Assembly: GCA_004764695.1 (NCBI GenBank)
Contig: SMSO01000034.1
Location: 1,505,501 to 1,569,500, forward strand
Reading direction: 5' to 3'
Origin: Schizochytrium sp. TIO01
Taxonomy: Eukaryota > Sar > Bigyra > Thraustochytrida > Thraustochytriidae
DNA: 64,000 bases
The position numbers and the translations under genes were made by a program. A model generated the notes under the pieces. The model made no database searches, was not told the DNA's origin, and saw nothing but the letters and a program-made list of their open reading frames with translations. Below, one piece after another: positions 1 through 9,385 of this stretch (the first letter of the stretch is position 1; every line of letters begins with the position of its first letter).

Positions 1-581
1 GCTCTCCCCCCTCAAGACTCCTACAGCAGAAGTCCTAAATGCATGTACCTACCATCATTTTGGCATATGCTTACCCCAAAAGATAAATTGGAGATCACTA
101 TTAATCATTGATTACCTAGTTGAACAAAAAAAAAACTACATGCAGGGATGCAAAGCATAGCTTCTGAATTTCTATAAATTATGCCAAAGCCTAGAGCTAT
201 CAAGTTTTACCTTCTGCTTTGCCTGGTCTTGCAGGAAAACAATGCAACGTAGATCTATACTGACTAAACATATGACACATATACAGACACACTTTACTTT
301 TTTAAAATCATTGCAATTTTTCATATGCTTGCTTTCGGGGTTTCATTATGTCTTGTTTATACAGCCATCTGTGTGAAATAGTTGAATAAGTCATAACCAT
401 ATGCCATATATCGGTTCGTTCAATACGGGTACTTAGATGTTTTAATAGTCATCTACGACTATTTCTGCTCCTTATGTTGCAACTGCCGCAATAACTTTTT
501 ATTGAAAGAGACAAAGAAACAGATTCGAAGTACAAGGCAGCAAGCTTTCGTTGAACGTCTGCAGCATTGCAGCTTGGGGCT
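1..581. other. Intergenic / 5' flank of the first gene
   Basis: AT-rich sequence with no convincing coding frame. A short reverse-strand frame (449-808) overlaps the start of the next gene and looks like its antisense shadow. I see no RNA gene or repeat beyond short A and T runs. Confidence 0.5.
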
Positions 582-1901
582 ATGGAGGCTGACAATGGAG
601 ACACTCGAAGCATTGGATTGCTATCTCCAGGCTGGACTGTGGCAGAGGTACCCTTCAGAGACGATGACGCAAGTATTGAGGATGATGGTGAAACTGGGTC
701 CTCAAAGCTGTTCAGGTCTGAGTCCTGGGACGCCTCAATTGTATACGGAATCACAAAGCTTGATGAGGCGGGAGAAATCTCTGCATTGGAGGTTAGTGTA
801 GACTGCATCGAGGTTCAAGGCTACGACTCAGACTCAGAGGTTTTCCTCGAACAACTTAATATGCTGTCCTTGAATGACCATGACAATGATAACGAGCTTT
901 TGGAAAGCCACTTCCATGCTAATATTGAAGCCGCATCCAGAACGCAACCAAAAGGAATTTCGAACAAACTAGAAAGTGTCAAGGAAGATCCATTCACAAC
1001 TAGTAGACCACATGGCCAACAGAAGTTAAACAAAAAGAAAGAAGAGAAAGCACCTATCGCTGTCCTGAACCCGTTTATGGACCCAATGCGTGTTCATTTC
1101 CCTCCTTGGGAAGAAGTGTTTGCAGAGATCGTTTACGAGGATGACCCAGAAGATCTAATAAAGTCTTCTGGTGATCTGGATATGAGCATTGATTTGCTCT
1201 CTGCCTTGAATCCTGAAGGCTTGGAAAATGCAACTCCTGTAAAATGCATCAATCCGCCGCTAATGCGGAAAGAACACTTCGCCCTGGCATTAGAATCAAA
1301 TGCTCCCATTGCTCATCTCCGAACACCATTCATTGACAAGGTACCAGCCTCTGCAACTAAACGCGGGCAGATAGGTAATCGACGACCTCTCCCGGCTCTG
1401 CGGAAAGGGATGGATACTCCTTCGACACCCGGAGCATTCTTACTTCCAGACTCGCCTACGCACCACAAAGACACGAATCATCTTTGCATGGCAGATTTGT
1501 ATTCGCAGGCGCTTACTACGGACGTATCGTTGTGGCCAACACCCATCTCACATAATGATAGAAGCGACCGTCGTAATTTAGAACGCTCGCCTGCTTCATT
1601 TATGTCAGATGCTTCACCCATTCGAATGACAATCCCATCCCCTTCTCCATTCAAATACTCGTCTATGAGCGGTGGGGACACTACCAACAGTATGCCATCC
1701 CCACTGTCATTGCGAAGCACACCCACATCTCCAAACTCTCCCCGAGACCCCTTATCTTCATCCGATTCTGCTACGCAATGGAGCACCCCTGTAGGTGAAC
1801 GAGCTGGTGCTATTGTGTCGAGTGTGGAATCCTGTTTAGGACGTCAGCTAAAACATACCCCTGCTAGGCGTTATCCTCGTGACCTAGCCAGCCCATGGTA
1901 A
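582..1901 (+). CDS. Orphan Ser/Pro-rich acidic protein, 439 aa
   Basis: I do not recognise this protein. The first ATG of the open frame is at 582; the frame is open a little further upstream but only from a TTG. The N-terminal half is acidic (Asp/Glu clusters near residues 20-120). The C-terminal half (about 240-439) is Ser/Pro/Thr-rich and carries many SP and TP dipeptides, which are typical targets of proline-directed kinases such as CDKs and MAP kinases. There are no membrane segments, and most of the chain looks disordered. A short hydrophobic stretch around residues 150-180 (motif NPFMDPMRVHFPPWEEVF) is the only part that looks folded or conserved and may be a binding motif. A phospho-regulated scaffold or cell-cycle substrate is possible, but no function can be assigned. 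Confidence 0.6.
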   Translation: MEADNGDTRSIGLLSPGWTVAEVPFRDDDASIEDDGETGSSKLFRSESWDASIVYGITKLDEAGEISALEVSVDCIEVQGYDSDSEVFLEQLNMLSLNDHDNDNELLESHFHANIEAASRTQPKGISNKLESVKEDPFTTSRPHGQQKLNKKKEEKAPIAVLNPFMDPMRVHFPPWEEVFAEIVYEDDPEDLIKSSGDLDMSIDLLSALNPEGLENATPVKCINPPLMRKEHFALALESNAPIAHLRTPFIDKVPASATKRGQIGNRRPLPALRKGMDTPSTPGAFLLPDSPTHHKDTNHLCMADLYSQALTTDVSLWPTPISHNDRSDRRNLERSPASFMSDASPIRMTIPSPSPFKYSSMSGGDTTNSMPSPLSLRSTPTSPNSPRDPLSSSDSATQWSTPVGERAGAIVSSVESCLGRQLKHTPARRYPRDLASPW

Positions 1902-2400
1902 TAAAAGTAAACACAAAACTGCAGCGCGTGCAGAACAAGAAAACAGAAGTTTGCATATACATATCCATCCATCCCTTCATCAATCAGCATTAAGGATGAA
2001 AAATCTTGCTTCATAAAATAATTGACATACACAAATGACGACATCGCATTCGGCCTCATGCTGACCATGTATTTACAATACACATTTAGTTGGACAATAT
2101 ATTTCAAAATTAAATAAACTAATATGAATTGACTTACCAGTACAGAACATACTACATATCTCGTCAAATTACTTGATACCAAATGGACACTCTTCGCAAC
2201 AGCTAGCGAAATCAGTCTAGCTCTGAAAGTATATTACTCTACGCATGATGATGTTTTTTTGTTTTTGTTTTTTCTGTTTTTCAGTGTGAGGAAATGGATA
2301 AGCAAACAGCGCCATGGTAACGCAGTAAATTAAATCCATCGAAACTGATTGGACAACGAACCTGGAGAGAAATTAGAGAGAGAGAAAAAAAAAAAGAAGA
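1902..2400. other. Convergent 3' intergenic region
   Basis: AT-rich spacer between two genes that converge on it. It holds a T-rich run near 2253-2283 and an A-rich run near 2388-2399 next to the stop of the following reverse-strand gene. I see no gene. Confidence 0.5.
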
Positions 2401-3441
2401 TTACATAGACCCTTCATTCACAATAGACTCAAAGTCAACAATATAAGAAGCGATTACATCCAACTGGTTCATTGCTGCGATTCCCTTGCGAGAAAGCTCA
2501 TCACGAGGCTGATTTCTACTTTTAGAAGCAGTGCCTTCTCGGTCCTCTTTCGATTCCCCATTCGTTCCATCCTCCATGGAATCATGTTGTTGCTGTTGTT
2601 GCTGCTGTTCCTCGGAAGCTTGAAAATGCTTTAAAAAGTTTCCATGGGGCTTTGAGGTGCACCTTTGCAACAGGTTCTCAATTGCCATAAGTGCTTGTCC
2701 AATTTCCAAAGTCCGATCAGAGATGCTTCGAATCTGCCCATCGAGCTCATTCTGCATTCTTAAAGCCTCCGACTCAGCGGTCTCAAGGCGTTTTTGCATG
2801 CTTGCAATCTCATTGTTAAAATTAAGAATTTCGTTCGTCTGTTCCTTTGTATAGTGCACATACTCTGCTCGTTTTGTCTCGTTGGAGTCTTCATATGTCT
2901 GTAAACGCTCTTTCAAATCCGTGTTTGCATCCTTCAATGTTTTATATCGATTCAATAGATCACCAACCTCTGGATAGTCCTCTGGCATCACTTCCTGGAC
3001 AGTTTCCAGGTAACGCTGGTATTTTATATTGCTACCTACTATTTCATCAAGTTCATCACATTGTTTCCGCATTTCATAAAGTTCGCTCTCAAGCTTTCCA
3101 ATTTCACCTTCTTTGAATTTTCTTTGTTTAGCCTCCTCCTGAGCGCGTTTGTCTGCGCGGTTTCTCTTGGATTCGTTTTCCTGCAAGAATTTATTGAATT
3201 TGATTAAAGATTCTTGAAGTTCAAGATCCTTCTTTCGAAGGCCCTCCTCACGTCGATGGAATGCCTCTTCACGCCTTGCGAATTCCTCCTTTTGTGCGTC
3301 AAGCGCTTCTTGCACCTCGAACATTTGTCGACGTTTTTCTAAAAGGCGAGTGGCAGGTGACACATGTTCAAGGACAAGAGCTTGAGGTACTTGTGCCTGC
3401 GTAGCTTCATCATTTCCATCGCTCTTTCCGTGCTTGCGCAT
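2401..3441 (-). CDS. CCDC42/CFAP73-like ciliary coiled-coil protein (DUF4200 type), 346 aa
   Basis: Almost the entire chain is charged coiled coil. Near the N-terminus, the segment from 'SPATRLLEKRR' through 'EEAFHRREEGLRKKDLELQ' to 'LIKFNKFLQEN' is characteristic of the CCDC42/CFAP73 family, whose members are about 300-350 aa, matching this length. In Chlamydomonas the homologue (MIA2) is part of the modifier-of-inner-arms complex on axonemal doublets, so a structural role in inner dynein arm regulation is the family expectation. The middle motif 'YQRYLETV' with 'VGDLLNRYKTL' also fits. The C-terminus has a Gln run (seven Q) and a hydrophilic tail. The first ATG is at 3441; the frame extends upstream only through GTG codons. 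A pyrimidine tract ending in CAG near 3505 could be a 5' UTR intron acceptor. The gene is divergent from the next coiled-coil gene. Confidence 0.75.
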   Translation of the reverse strand: MRKHGKSDGNDEATQAQVPQALVLEHVSPATRLLEKRRQMFEVQEALDAQKEEFARREEAFHRREEGLRKKDLELQESLIKFNKFLQENESKRNRADKRAQEEAKQRKFKEGEIGKLESELYEMRKQCDELDEIVGSNIKYQRYLETVQEVMPEDYPEVGDLLNRYKTLKDANTDLKERLQTYEDSNETKRAEYVHYTKEQTNEILNFNNEIASMQKRLETAESEALRMQNELDGQIRSISDRTLEIGQALMAIENLLQRCTSKPHGNFLKHFQASEEQQQQQQQHDSMEDGTNGESKEDREGTASKSRNQPRDELSRKGIAAMNQLDVIASYIVDFESIVNEGSM

Positions 3442-4271
3442 CTTTTCTAATGTAGGTACCACCACTATGGATAAAGGTCTGATTATGGCTCTTTGGCTAT
3501 CCTCTGCAAAATAACCAACAAATTGCTCTAGTTCACGCTAAATAAGCTGCGCAGCACACATAAACTTGCCTCTCACGCAAGCCACAGCGGGGAGGTTTGC
3601 ACGCTCCTCAACCAAAACTTTTCTTGTCCAGGTCGAAAGTGGAGTCTGCACAAAAGCGACCAAAGCGTTCTCCAAGTTTGCTCAACAATCTCACGAAGCT
3701 ACAGCCACTCTCAATCCGGCACATGCCGTCCAATCGATATAAATTGAAGCACTGACTCTGCACAAAGAATTTCTTTTATTTAGAACCACAGCTAAAGATA
3801 ACGAGAAGATGTTTCTTTTTCTTTCTTTTTTGCGATTAAATTATATCCGTTGAACCGTTCTCTTTAGAACGTAAGATCTTTGCTGTGCACAAATACCATT
3901 AGATTATGTTGTGAATGAGAACCAGCCGAAAATGGCAACTAGAAAAGGCCGTACCAATTGAACGTGCTCTAGTGCGCGGAATATTCATATACTTGGAACG
4001 AAAGTCGCGGTGGTGGTGGTAGTGCCGCTGCTGCCGCTGCTGCCACCGAGTGCTATCTCGGCTCCGAAAAAACTGTATTAAGTGAATTTTAGAGTACAAT
4101 CATACCGACAAGTGAGGATTTAAACTGTTAAGAAGAGAACTTCAACTACAAGAACTTGCGCAATCCATTGTGGACGCGTGTAGCGACAAGGCTACCTGCT
4201 GTCAACCTTTCTTAGTCGTGCGATAATTTGGAAAGGTCGCCAGCATCGAGAAGGACCACAAACCGAGAAGT
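3442..4271. promoter_or_regulatory. Divergent promoter region between two coiled-coil genes
   Basis: About 830 bp separates the divergent starts of the CCDC42/CFAP73-like gene and the next coiled-coil gene. It contains the sequence ATGGCAAC at 3932-3939, which matches one half of the RFX X-box found at many ciliary genes; the other half is not conserved. It also holds a GGT/GCC/GCT trinucleotide-rich patch (about 4012-4048). No start site or TATA box could be fixed. Confidence 0.3.
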
Positions 4272-5186
4272 ATGGATAGCACAGAAGAGAAGCTTGCCGA
4301 TCTTGGCAATATCAATCTCAACTATGATGACGACGCTGGGGAGGAAGGGTATGATGAGGAAGAGGATGAATACAAAGAAGGCGATTCTGACCTCAATGAG
4401 GTCAACGAACAGGCTGACTCCTCCACGACAGTAAAGACGAAAGGAGCAAAATCCAAATCAACCAAACGCACAACAAGAAAGAAAAGGAGCAAGAACAAAC
4501 CAAAACCCGGGCCTTCGTCTCTTTTTGCAAACGGCGCGTACGAATTGGCTATAAGTGAAAGCAAAATCGCTGAAAGTGAAGCTCTAGATGATGACGATCC
4601 AGATGCCGCAACTCGCCGCAAGCTTCTCTCAAGATCTCAACGACTTATGGAACAGCGTTTCCAACAGCGAGAGGCAGTAAAACGAGAGCTCTTACAGTCT
4701 CGCGCGGACCAGCGCGCTAAACTTCAGCGCCAGCGAATCAAGTCAGAAGTAACCTGGAAGGCTAAGCTAGAGAAGTCTCCATTCTTGGTGAACCTTATTG
4801 CCGAAAATGAACGCATTGAGGAAGAAAACAAGGCTCGTTTGGAAGAGGCTGCACGCCATGAAATGCGCATCGAGCGTCGACGTAGCAAAGTTAAAAATGA
4901 TATCATTCTGAAGGCCCTTCAGGAGGCTTCAGACCTAGACGCCCTGCGAGCAGAAAAACGTCTAATTATGGAGGAGGAACGACGTCTTAAAGCTTTGATC
5001 GAGGTTGAAAAGACAAACCTCAATCGCAAACAGGATCTTATGGCTGCGATGCGTGCAGAAAAACAGCGAAAGCAAATGCAGCAAGAGTTCAGAAGGCAAA
5101 AGCGGATGCAATTTGAGAAAGAAATGCGCGAGCAGCGCAAGCTTGCTCTTAAAGCCAAGCTTGGCCTTGAAGATCCGAGTCCGTGA
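4272..5186 (+). CDS. Acidic-N-terminus coiled-coil protein, 304 aa
   Basis: I do not recognise a named family. Residues 1-55 are strongly acidic (runs of D/E), 56-80 are Lys-rich (possible nuclear or tubulin-binding basic patch), and residues about 125-295 form a continuous charged helix rich in R, K, E and Q, typical of a long coiled coil. A short hydrophobic motif (SPFLVNLIAENERIEEEN, near 175-190) interrupts the charge pattern. The ATG at 4272 is the first in frame. It is divergent from a probable ciliary gene, so a cilium or cytoskeleton role is conceivable, but this is only contextual inference. The acidic-basic-coil layout is also common in ribosome biogenesis proteins. Confidence 0.6.
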   Translation: MDSTEEKLADLGNINLNYDDDAGEEGYDEEEDEYKEGDSDLNEVNEQADSSTTVKTKGAKSKSTKRTTRKKRSKNKPKPGPSSLFANGAYELAISESKIAESEALDDDDPDAATRRKLLSRSQRLMEQRFQQREAVKRELLQSRADQRAKLQRQRIKSEVTWKAKLEKSPFLVNLIAENERIEEENKARLEEAARHEMRIERRRSKVKNDIILKALQEASDLDALRAEKRLIMEEERRLKALIEVEKTNLNRKQDLMAAMRAEKQRKQMQQEFRRQKRMQFEKEMREQRKLALKAKLGLEDPSP

Positions 5187-5494
5187 TTTTTTCTTCTATT
5201 CACCTTTTGTGCAACGAGGGCCATTTCGTATCATTATATTTGTCATGCTGACATACTTTTCAACCGGAGGAAACTAACAAAATGCTCAAATTTCACATTT
5301 GTAGCTTCTCTTTCGGAAGGGAAGATCTGACATTATAGTACTTTAACTGCTTTTTTTTTAAAAGTTGAGTAATCAATCAAAAATTTGACGCTCATTTTCT
5401 TGTTTGATAATCTTCCTTGACCTGTAAATTGTTCTACAATTGCAAAATCATAAGTAAATTTATTGGATTTCTTATATGAAGCAATTCATTCTCT
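5187..5494. other. Convergent 3' spacer
   Basis: AT-rich 308-bp spacer between two convergent genes, with A and T runs (for example near 5352-5363) suited to 3' end formation. No gene seen. Confidence 0.5.
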
Positions 5495-6733
5495 TTAGAA
5501 AAGTAAATCGACAGTCATATGTAGGTGGATAAAGGAGGCAAGTTCACTTTCGTGGGCATATGCAGTATTTGAGAAAAACGTCCATCGAAGCTTTTGCAAT
5601 TCAGTGGGCTTTGAGCTATCAGGTAGTGCAAGGGTAACAAAGTCCATATCCATTGCCGCTTTCATAGCTTGGCGTGCACCGAAGCTCAGGTCTGTTCCAA
5701 CATCAAGCATGATAATTTTGTTGCCTTGAGCGAGGTTAAATGCAAGCTCACATACACCTTGTGCATAATTCACATCATCGATGTCATCCTCGGTTTCGAC
5801 ACATAGTGTTACGCGGTGAGCTTCGCAAGCTTGTGTATTTTGGATCTCTCGAGGACACAACCCAATAATATCAGGAAGAACTTTGGGTAAGCTGCTCAGA
5901 CCCTGAAAAATAGAATCAACACCGCCATGGTCTAGCACAATGAAATTACCATGTAATGCTGCCTGTAAGACTGCCGTTGCGATACTCAGACGCTCAATAC
6001 GGTCTTTGCGATGACCAGTAATGATAAGGACCCGCTCAGGTTGTCCAGCTCTTCGACCCACACCGTGATACATCCAAAGATGGTGTTTTAATATAGCTTG
6101 CGCAAAATCAGGTTCGGCAAGCTCGCCACACGTCGCTTGGCATATTTTACCAAGCTCATGGGCTCCAGGTGAGAAACACTCGTCACCGGGAATTTGACTC
6201 ATGTCGAAGTGTTCTCGCTTAATTACAGGTTTGAATTTAACCTTCCGAGGAGATTGAGCACCACCTTGAAGGTCCTTTTTCCCCTTTTGCGGACGCTTAG
6301 GAGATGTTTGATTATTGTTGGTACCTCCCTTGGGTTGGGGAGACTTTGGGCTTTGAGTATGTGATGTTGGTAAATCTGGAGGGTTCTTGCCTGCGTCGTT
6401 TTTAGCTTGTAGAGCTGGGCGATCTTCTTTTTTTTCTTTCACCGATTCAAGTCCAGGGGGATTTGGTGCTGCATTGTTTCTCAAGCTACTTTGCACAGTG
6501 AGCGAGCGATCAATTTCTGCGAGAAATTTGACTTCTGCTTTTTCAAGTTCAATATCCTGTATCTCGTCCAATACGTGGTCTTCCACCTCAATGTCAGATA
6601 CTGGTGATGTTTCGTCTAAAATCTTGCTTAAATCTGGTGGCGCTAGCTTGCTTCCCTCATTGCTTAAAGTAGGACTTTTGGCTTCTGTCTCACCATCCTT
6701 TTGATCAGTTGCCTTGGTCTCTTCTTCAGGCAT
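5495..6733 (-). CDS. Orphan protein with disordered N-terminus and folded C-terminal domain, 412 aa
   Basis: Not recognised. Residues 1-170 are low-complexity and charged (acidic to about 85, then Lys/Pro/Gln-rich). Residues about 180-412 look like a globular alpha/beta domain: hydrophobic strands such as 'RVLIITGHR', 'GNFIVLDHGG', 'RVTLCVETED', 'NKIIMLDVGTDL' and 'DFVTLALPDS' alternate with helices, and several Cys occur (for example in 'CQATCGEL' and 'GLCPREI'). The strand-helix alternation suggests a Rossmann-like fold, without a P-loop or classical nucleotide motif that I can identify. The frame is open upstream to 6898, but only from GTG; the first ATG is at 6733 and the extension contains a 15-bp tandem duplication, so I start at 6733. 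Confidence 0.6.
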   Translation of the reverse strand: MPEEETKATDQKDGETEAKSPTLSNEGSKLAPPDLSKILDETSPVSDIEVEDHVLDEIQDIELEKAEVKFLAEIDRSLTVQSSLRNNAAPNPPGLESVKEKKEDRPALQAKNDAGKNPPDLPTSHTQSPKSPQPKGGTNNNQTSPKRPQKGKKDLQGGAQSPRKVKFKPVIKREHFDMSQIPGDECFSPGAHELGKICQATCGELAEPDFAQAILKHHLWMYHGVGRRAGQPERVLIITGHRKDRIERLSIATAVLQAALHGNFIVLDHGGVDSIFQGLSSLPKVLPDIIGLCPREIQNTQACEAHRVTLCVETEDDIDDVNYAQGVCELAFNLAQGNKIIMLDVGTDLSFGARQAMKAAMDMDFVTLALPDSSKPTELQKLRWTFFSNTAYAHESELASFIHLHMTVDLLF

Positions 6734-7517
6734 CGTAGTGACAGGCGAGTAATATAGTAGACCTTCCCAGTGTTTTGACGCTGTGTTGCTGTGTCTCAAG
6801 GTCTTTGGGGCACGCCTGACTTTCTTGCGTGCGCTTGAACCTTGATTGGCTCGTTCGCAAAGGACCCGTTCGTAAAGGACTTGGACTATGTTTAACACCC
6901 CGTTCTAACTAAACGGTTCTCAGATGTGTGTGAACACGAATTTATTATAAGTACCATCGATCAGTACCTAGGTTTAACACTAAAAAAGCGTTCAACGTTG
7001 AACTCGACTGGGTCTTTCAACAACGGGGCGTCCTCGTAAAAACGATCACCTTTGCAGCAGATAAAGTTAGACGAAGCACATACTCCAGTGCTGTTGCTGG
7101 ACATGATTATTGTGGTGTTGTTACTTGAGTTGACTGGGATTTCACTTTTAGTTTGGTGTGATGACTAGTTATTTTTCAGTGTTTAAGAATAGATTTCTTA
7201 TAGTTGTAATGCTTGATTAAACAGAACAAACAGGGACCGTTCCTAGAACTATAGAAAAGCGATCTGTTATATATTTAGAACGATACTGACACGTTCCACA
7301 AACGTTCTCAAGGTTACACAATATATGGTTTAGAACGATAGCTAATAGTTCTCCGAACGTTCGGATTTATAATGTATGTACGACTGTATGTAGCCTCGCT
7401 AATAAATACTATACTTATGATGCTATCGTAAATACAGGTCAAATTATCAAGCTCAAAACTTCGAGTAGCAAACACGAAACATCAAACCAAAACCAAAAAA
7501 CAAACTTGAACAAGGCA
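6734..7517. other. Upstream intergenic region rich in GAAC/GTTC words
   Basis: Non-coding AT-rich DNA. It contains a perfect 12-bp palindrome CCGAACGTTCGG at 7353-7364 and several partial versions (AACGTTCTC near 7307, AGAACGAT near 7278 and 7332). No gene was found. Confidence 0.45.
6852..6880. repeat. Two tandem copies of a CGTTCG(C/T)AAAGGAC element
   Basis: The 14-mer CGTTCGCAAAGGAC at 6852-6865 is repeated with one change at 6867-6880, 15 bp apart. It lies 120-150 bp upstream of the preferred start of the reverse-strand gene, so it may be a promoter or leader element. Other GAAC/GTTC words occur through 6900-7370. Confidence 0.5.
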
Positions 7518-7958
7518 GATTTGCAACTTCTGGTTTAACGCCTTCATGTGTAAGTATTCATGCCCGAACTTGCCTATCCAGTCGCTTCAGGGATAGAGGG
7601 CTTCAAGGTCGTTCATGAGCTTCAAACGAAGCTGTGATTTGCAACTTCTGGTTTAGTGCCTACACAGGGGTAGGTATCCATGCCCGAACTTGCCTATCCG
7701 GCTACTTCAGGGACAGAGGGCTTCAAGATACATGGGCTTCAATATAAGCTGTGATTTGCAACTTCTGGTTTAGTGCCTACACAGGGGTAGGTATCCATGC
7801 CCGAACTTGCCTATCCGGCTGCTTCAGGGACAGAGGGCTTCAAGATACACGGGCTTCAATATAAGCTGTGATTTGCAACTTCTGGTTTAGTGCCTACACA
7901 GGGGTAGGTATCCATGCCCGAACTTGCCTATCACAGCTGCTTCAGGGACATAGGGGTG
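7518..7958. repeat. 117-bp tandem repeat, about 3.7 copies
   Basis: Four units start at 7518, 7636, 7753 and 7870 with the shared word GATTTGCAACTTCTGGTTTA. Spacing is 118, 117 and 117 bp; the fourth unit is truncated around 7958. Units 2 and 3 differ at only two positions; unit 1 is more diverged, with differences mainly at its start and end. Each unit contains CCTACACAGGGGTAGG, able to form a small hairpin (CCTAC/GTAGG), and the block ATGCCCGAACTTGCCTATCC. All six frames of a unit contain stops, so it is not a coding repeat although 117 is divisible by 3. An AT-rich stretch follows. Confidence 0.9.
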
Positions 7959-8175
7959 TATTAGACTTTTTTTTTTCTTTTTTTTTTTAATATTGTTAAT
8001 TTTAGTCTTAACTATTGAAATATCTCATGCTTTGTAATTTAACAAAATAGCAATGACTGTGATAGATCACTATTACAGTTAGTTAAAAATTACTAGACAA
8101 ATGAAGATATGAAGAAAGAAGCTAGGCTGCATAAATTTGGTGTATTATGGGAAACAAACCGTTTTCTCTGCCATC

Positions 8176-8743
8176 ATGAAGTCTCTTATAATACTGTCGA
8201 TGTCGATAATAGTACAACTGTATTTTTCTGTTATAGTTGTGAAAGGTTACGCCTTGCGTGGGAATTCTGGTATGGAAATTGAAAAAGTACTCAAGGGATC
8301 TTATGAGGTGAACTTCTGGTCTGCTTACTCGTTGAATTTTAATGTTGGTCTACAGTTGATTATATCATTCCATGTGCCTGCATCCGTTATGTGTAAACGT
8401 AGATGCTCCAGTATGGAATACTGTGTAGTTTCTATTATTGAAGAACATGAAGGTGTTTGCTATCAATACAAAGATATAGCTCCTGTTAATTACCATGATA
8501 CAATATCACATGAATACTGGGAAAGCGTCACGAAGCACCACGATGTAAAAAGCCTTGGACCTTGTAGTTAATGGTTATAAATATTCACTAAAAGCACTAA
8601 TAGGATAGAGATGCTTTTACTTTTTCTTATTTCTGATATGATTTTTATTACAGAATCGAGCGTATTGTTGGGCCCTTGTCAGATTCGAGCCTGCTCACGC
8701 CAGATGCAAGCATTATGAGAATGTCTTTTATCACACGAAATAA
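8176..8743 (+). CDS. Small secreted Cys-rich (PAN/apple-like) protein, two putative exons
   Basis: Exon 1 begins at ATG 8176 with a clear signal peptide (about 27 residues, hydrophobic core LIILSMSIIVQLYF). Around residues 73-92 a Cys cluster (motif CKRRC, then YC, then GVCYQYK) resembles a PAN/apple domain half. Exon 1 stays open to 8571 if unspliced (131 aa). A GTAAAA donor at 8545 and a TTACAG acceptor ending at 8653 would instead join in phase to a 29-residue segment (to 8743) containing 'AYCWALVRFE' and 'ARCKHYENVF', which echoes the first Cys motif. The spliced protein would be 152 aa and extracellular. The intron (109 nt) is my inference. The donor is weak and the gene could continue further. 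Confidence 0.4.
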
Positions 8744-9385
8744 GTGCATAAAGACTAGATCTACTTAGTCTAATCCGAAGTTTTAAATCTATCTCTCTTC
8801 TCATTTTTCTTTTCCAGGATAGGTATTTCGATGATCTTAATCCGAACAGAATTACAGAGATTTATAATGAAATTTGTGTTGTACTCACGAAATCTCGATA
8901 AATAACATTAGACAAACAAGAATGTGGAGACAGCTTCAAATTCCAGTTGATTTTTACAAAAAAGTGCAAAAGGATGCAGCTAACGTGATGCATGGAGATT
9001 TTGATCTAAATCGTAATAAGGACAAGGTTATCATATACTGTTCTAAGGGATATTACAAAGGTGATACACTGCAGCAAATAGTTCGTATGAATTTAATGGA
9101 CTGAAATGAAACATTGATTGCCTAAGATTTAGTGTGTTTCTTAAGGTGAGAGTTCTTTTCTTAAGTGAGTAGGTTGGGGTCATCGCCGATAAGGATCGTG
9201 GTGTAATTTGGAGAGGAAAGAGTGGGCTGGTTTGTAATGAGCTTTGGGAGAACTGTGACATATCAAAGCATAAAATATCTAGAAAGTGTACGGGGTTGAG
9301 CATTTAGAAGGTATAGCGTGTATTGTTTTATTTTCTTTCGTCCGATTGTTAATCAAGTTTTGTATATGTTTTGTAGAGCGAACCC
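8744..9385. other. Intergenic with possible exon remnants
   Basis: A strong pyrimidine tract and AG at 8816-8817 precede a 27-codon open stretch (8818-8901), and a further frame runs to 9104 with a conserved-looking composition. These may be later exons of the secreted-protein gene or a decayed gene. I cannot join them in a consistent frame and do not call a gene. Confidence 0.3.

Noticed and set aside
567-581. Upstream TTG as the start of the first gene
   Set aside because: Eukaryotic nuclear translation starts at ATG; the first is 582. The same reasoning moved starts for the CCDC42-like, 412-aa, secreted, TrmH, giant and GST-like genes.
7518-7958. Whether the 117-bp repeat encodes a 39-residue protein repeat
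   Set aside because: 117 is divisible by three, but each of the six frames of one unit includes a stop codon.
8678-8700. tRNA B-box-like word (GATTCGAGCC)
   Set aside because: The flanking bases do not pair into a T-stem and no A-box or acceptor stem fits. It falls in a putative exon.
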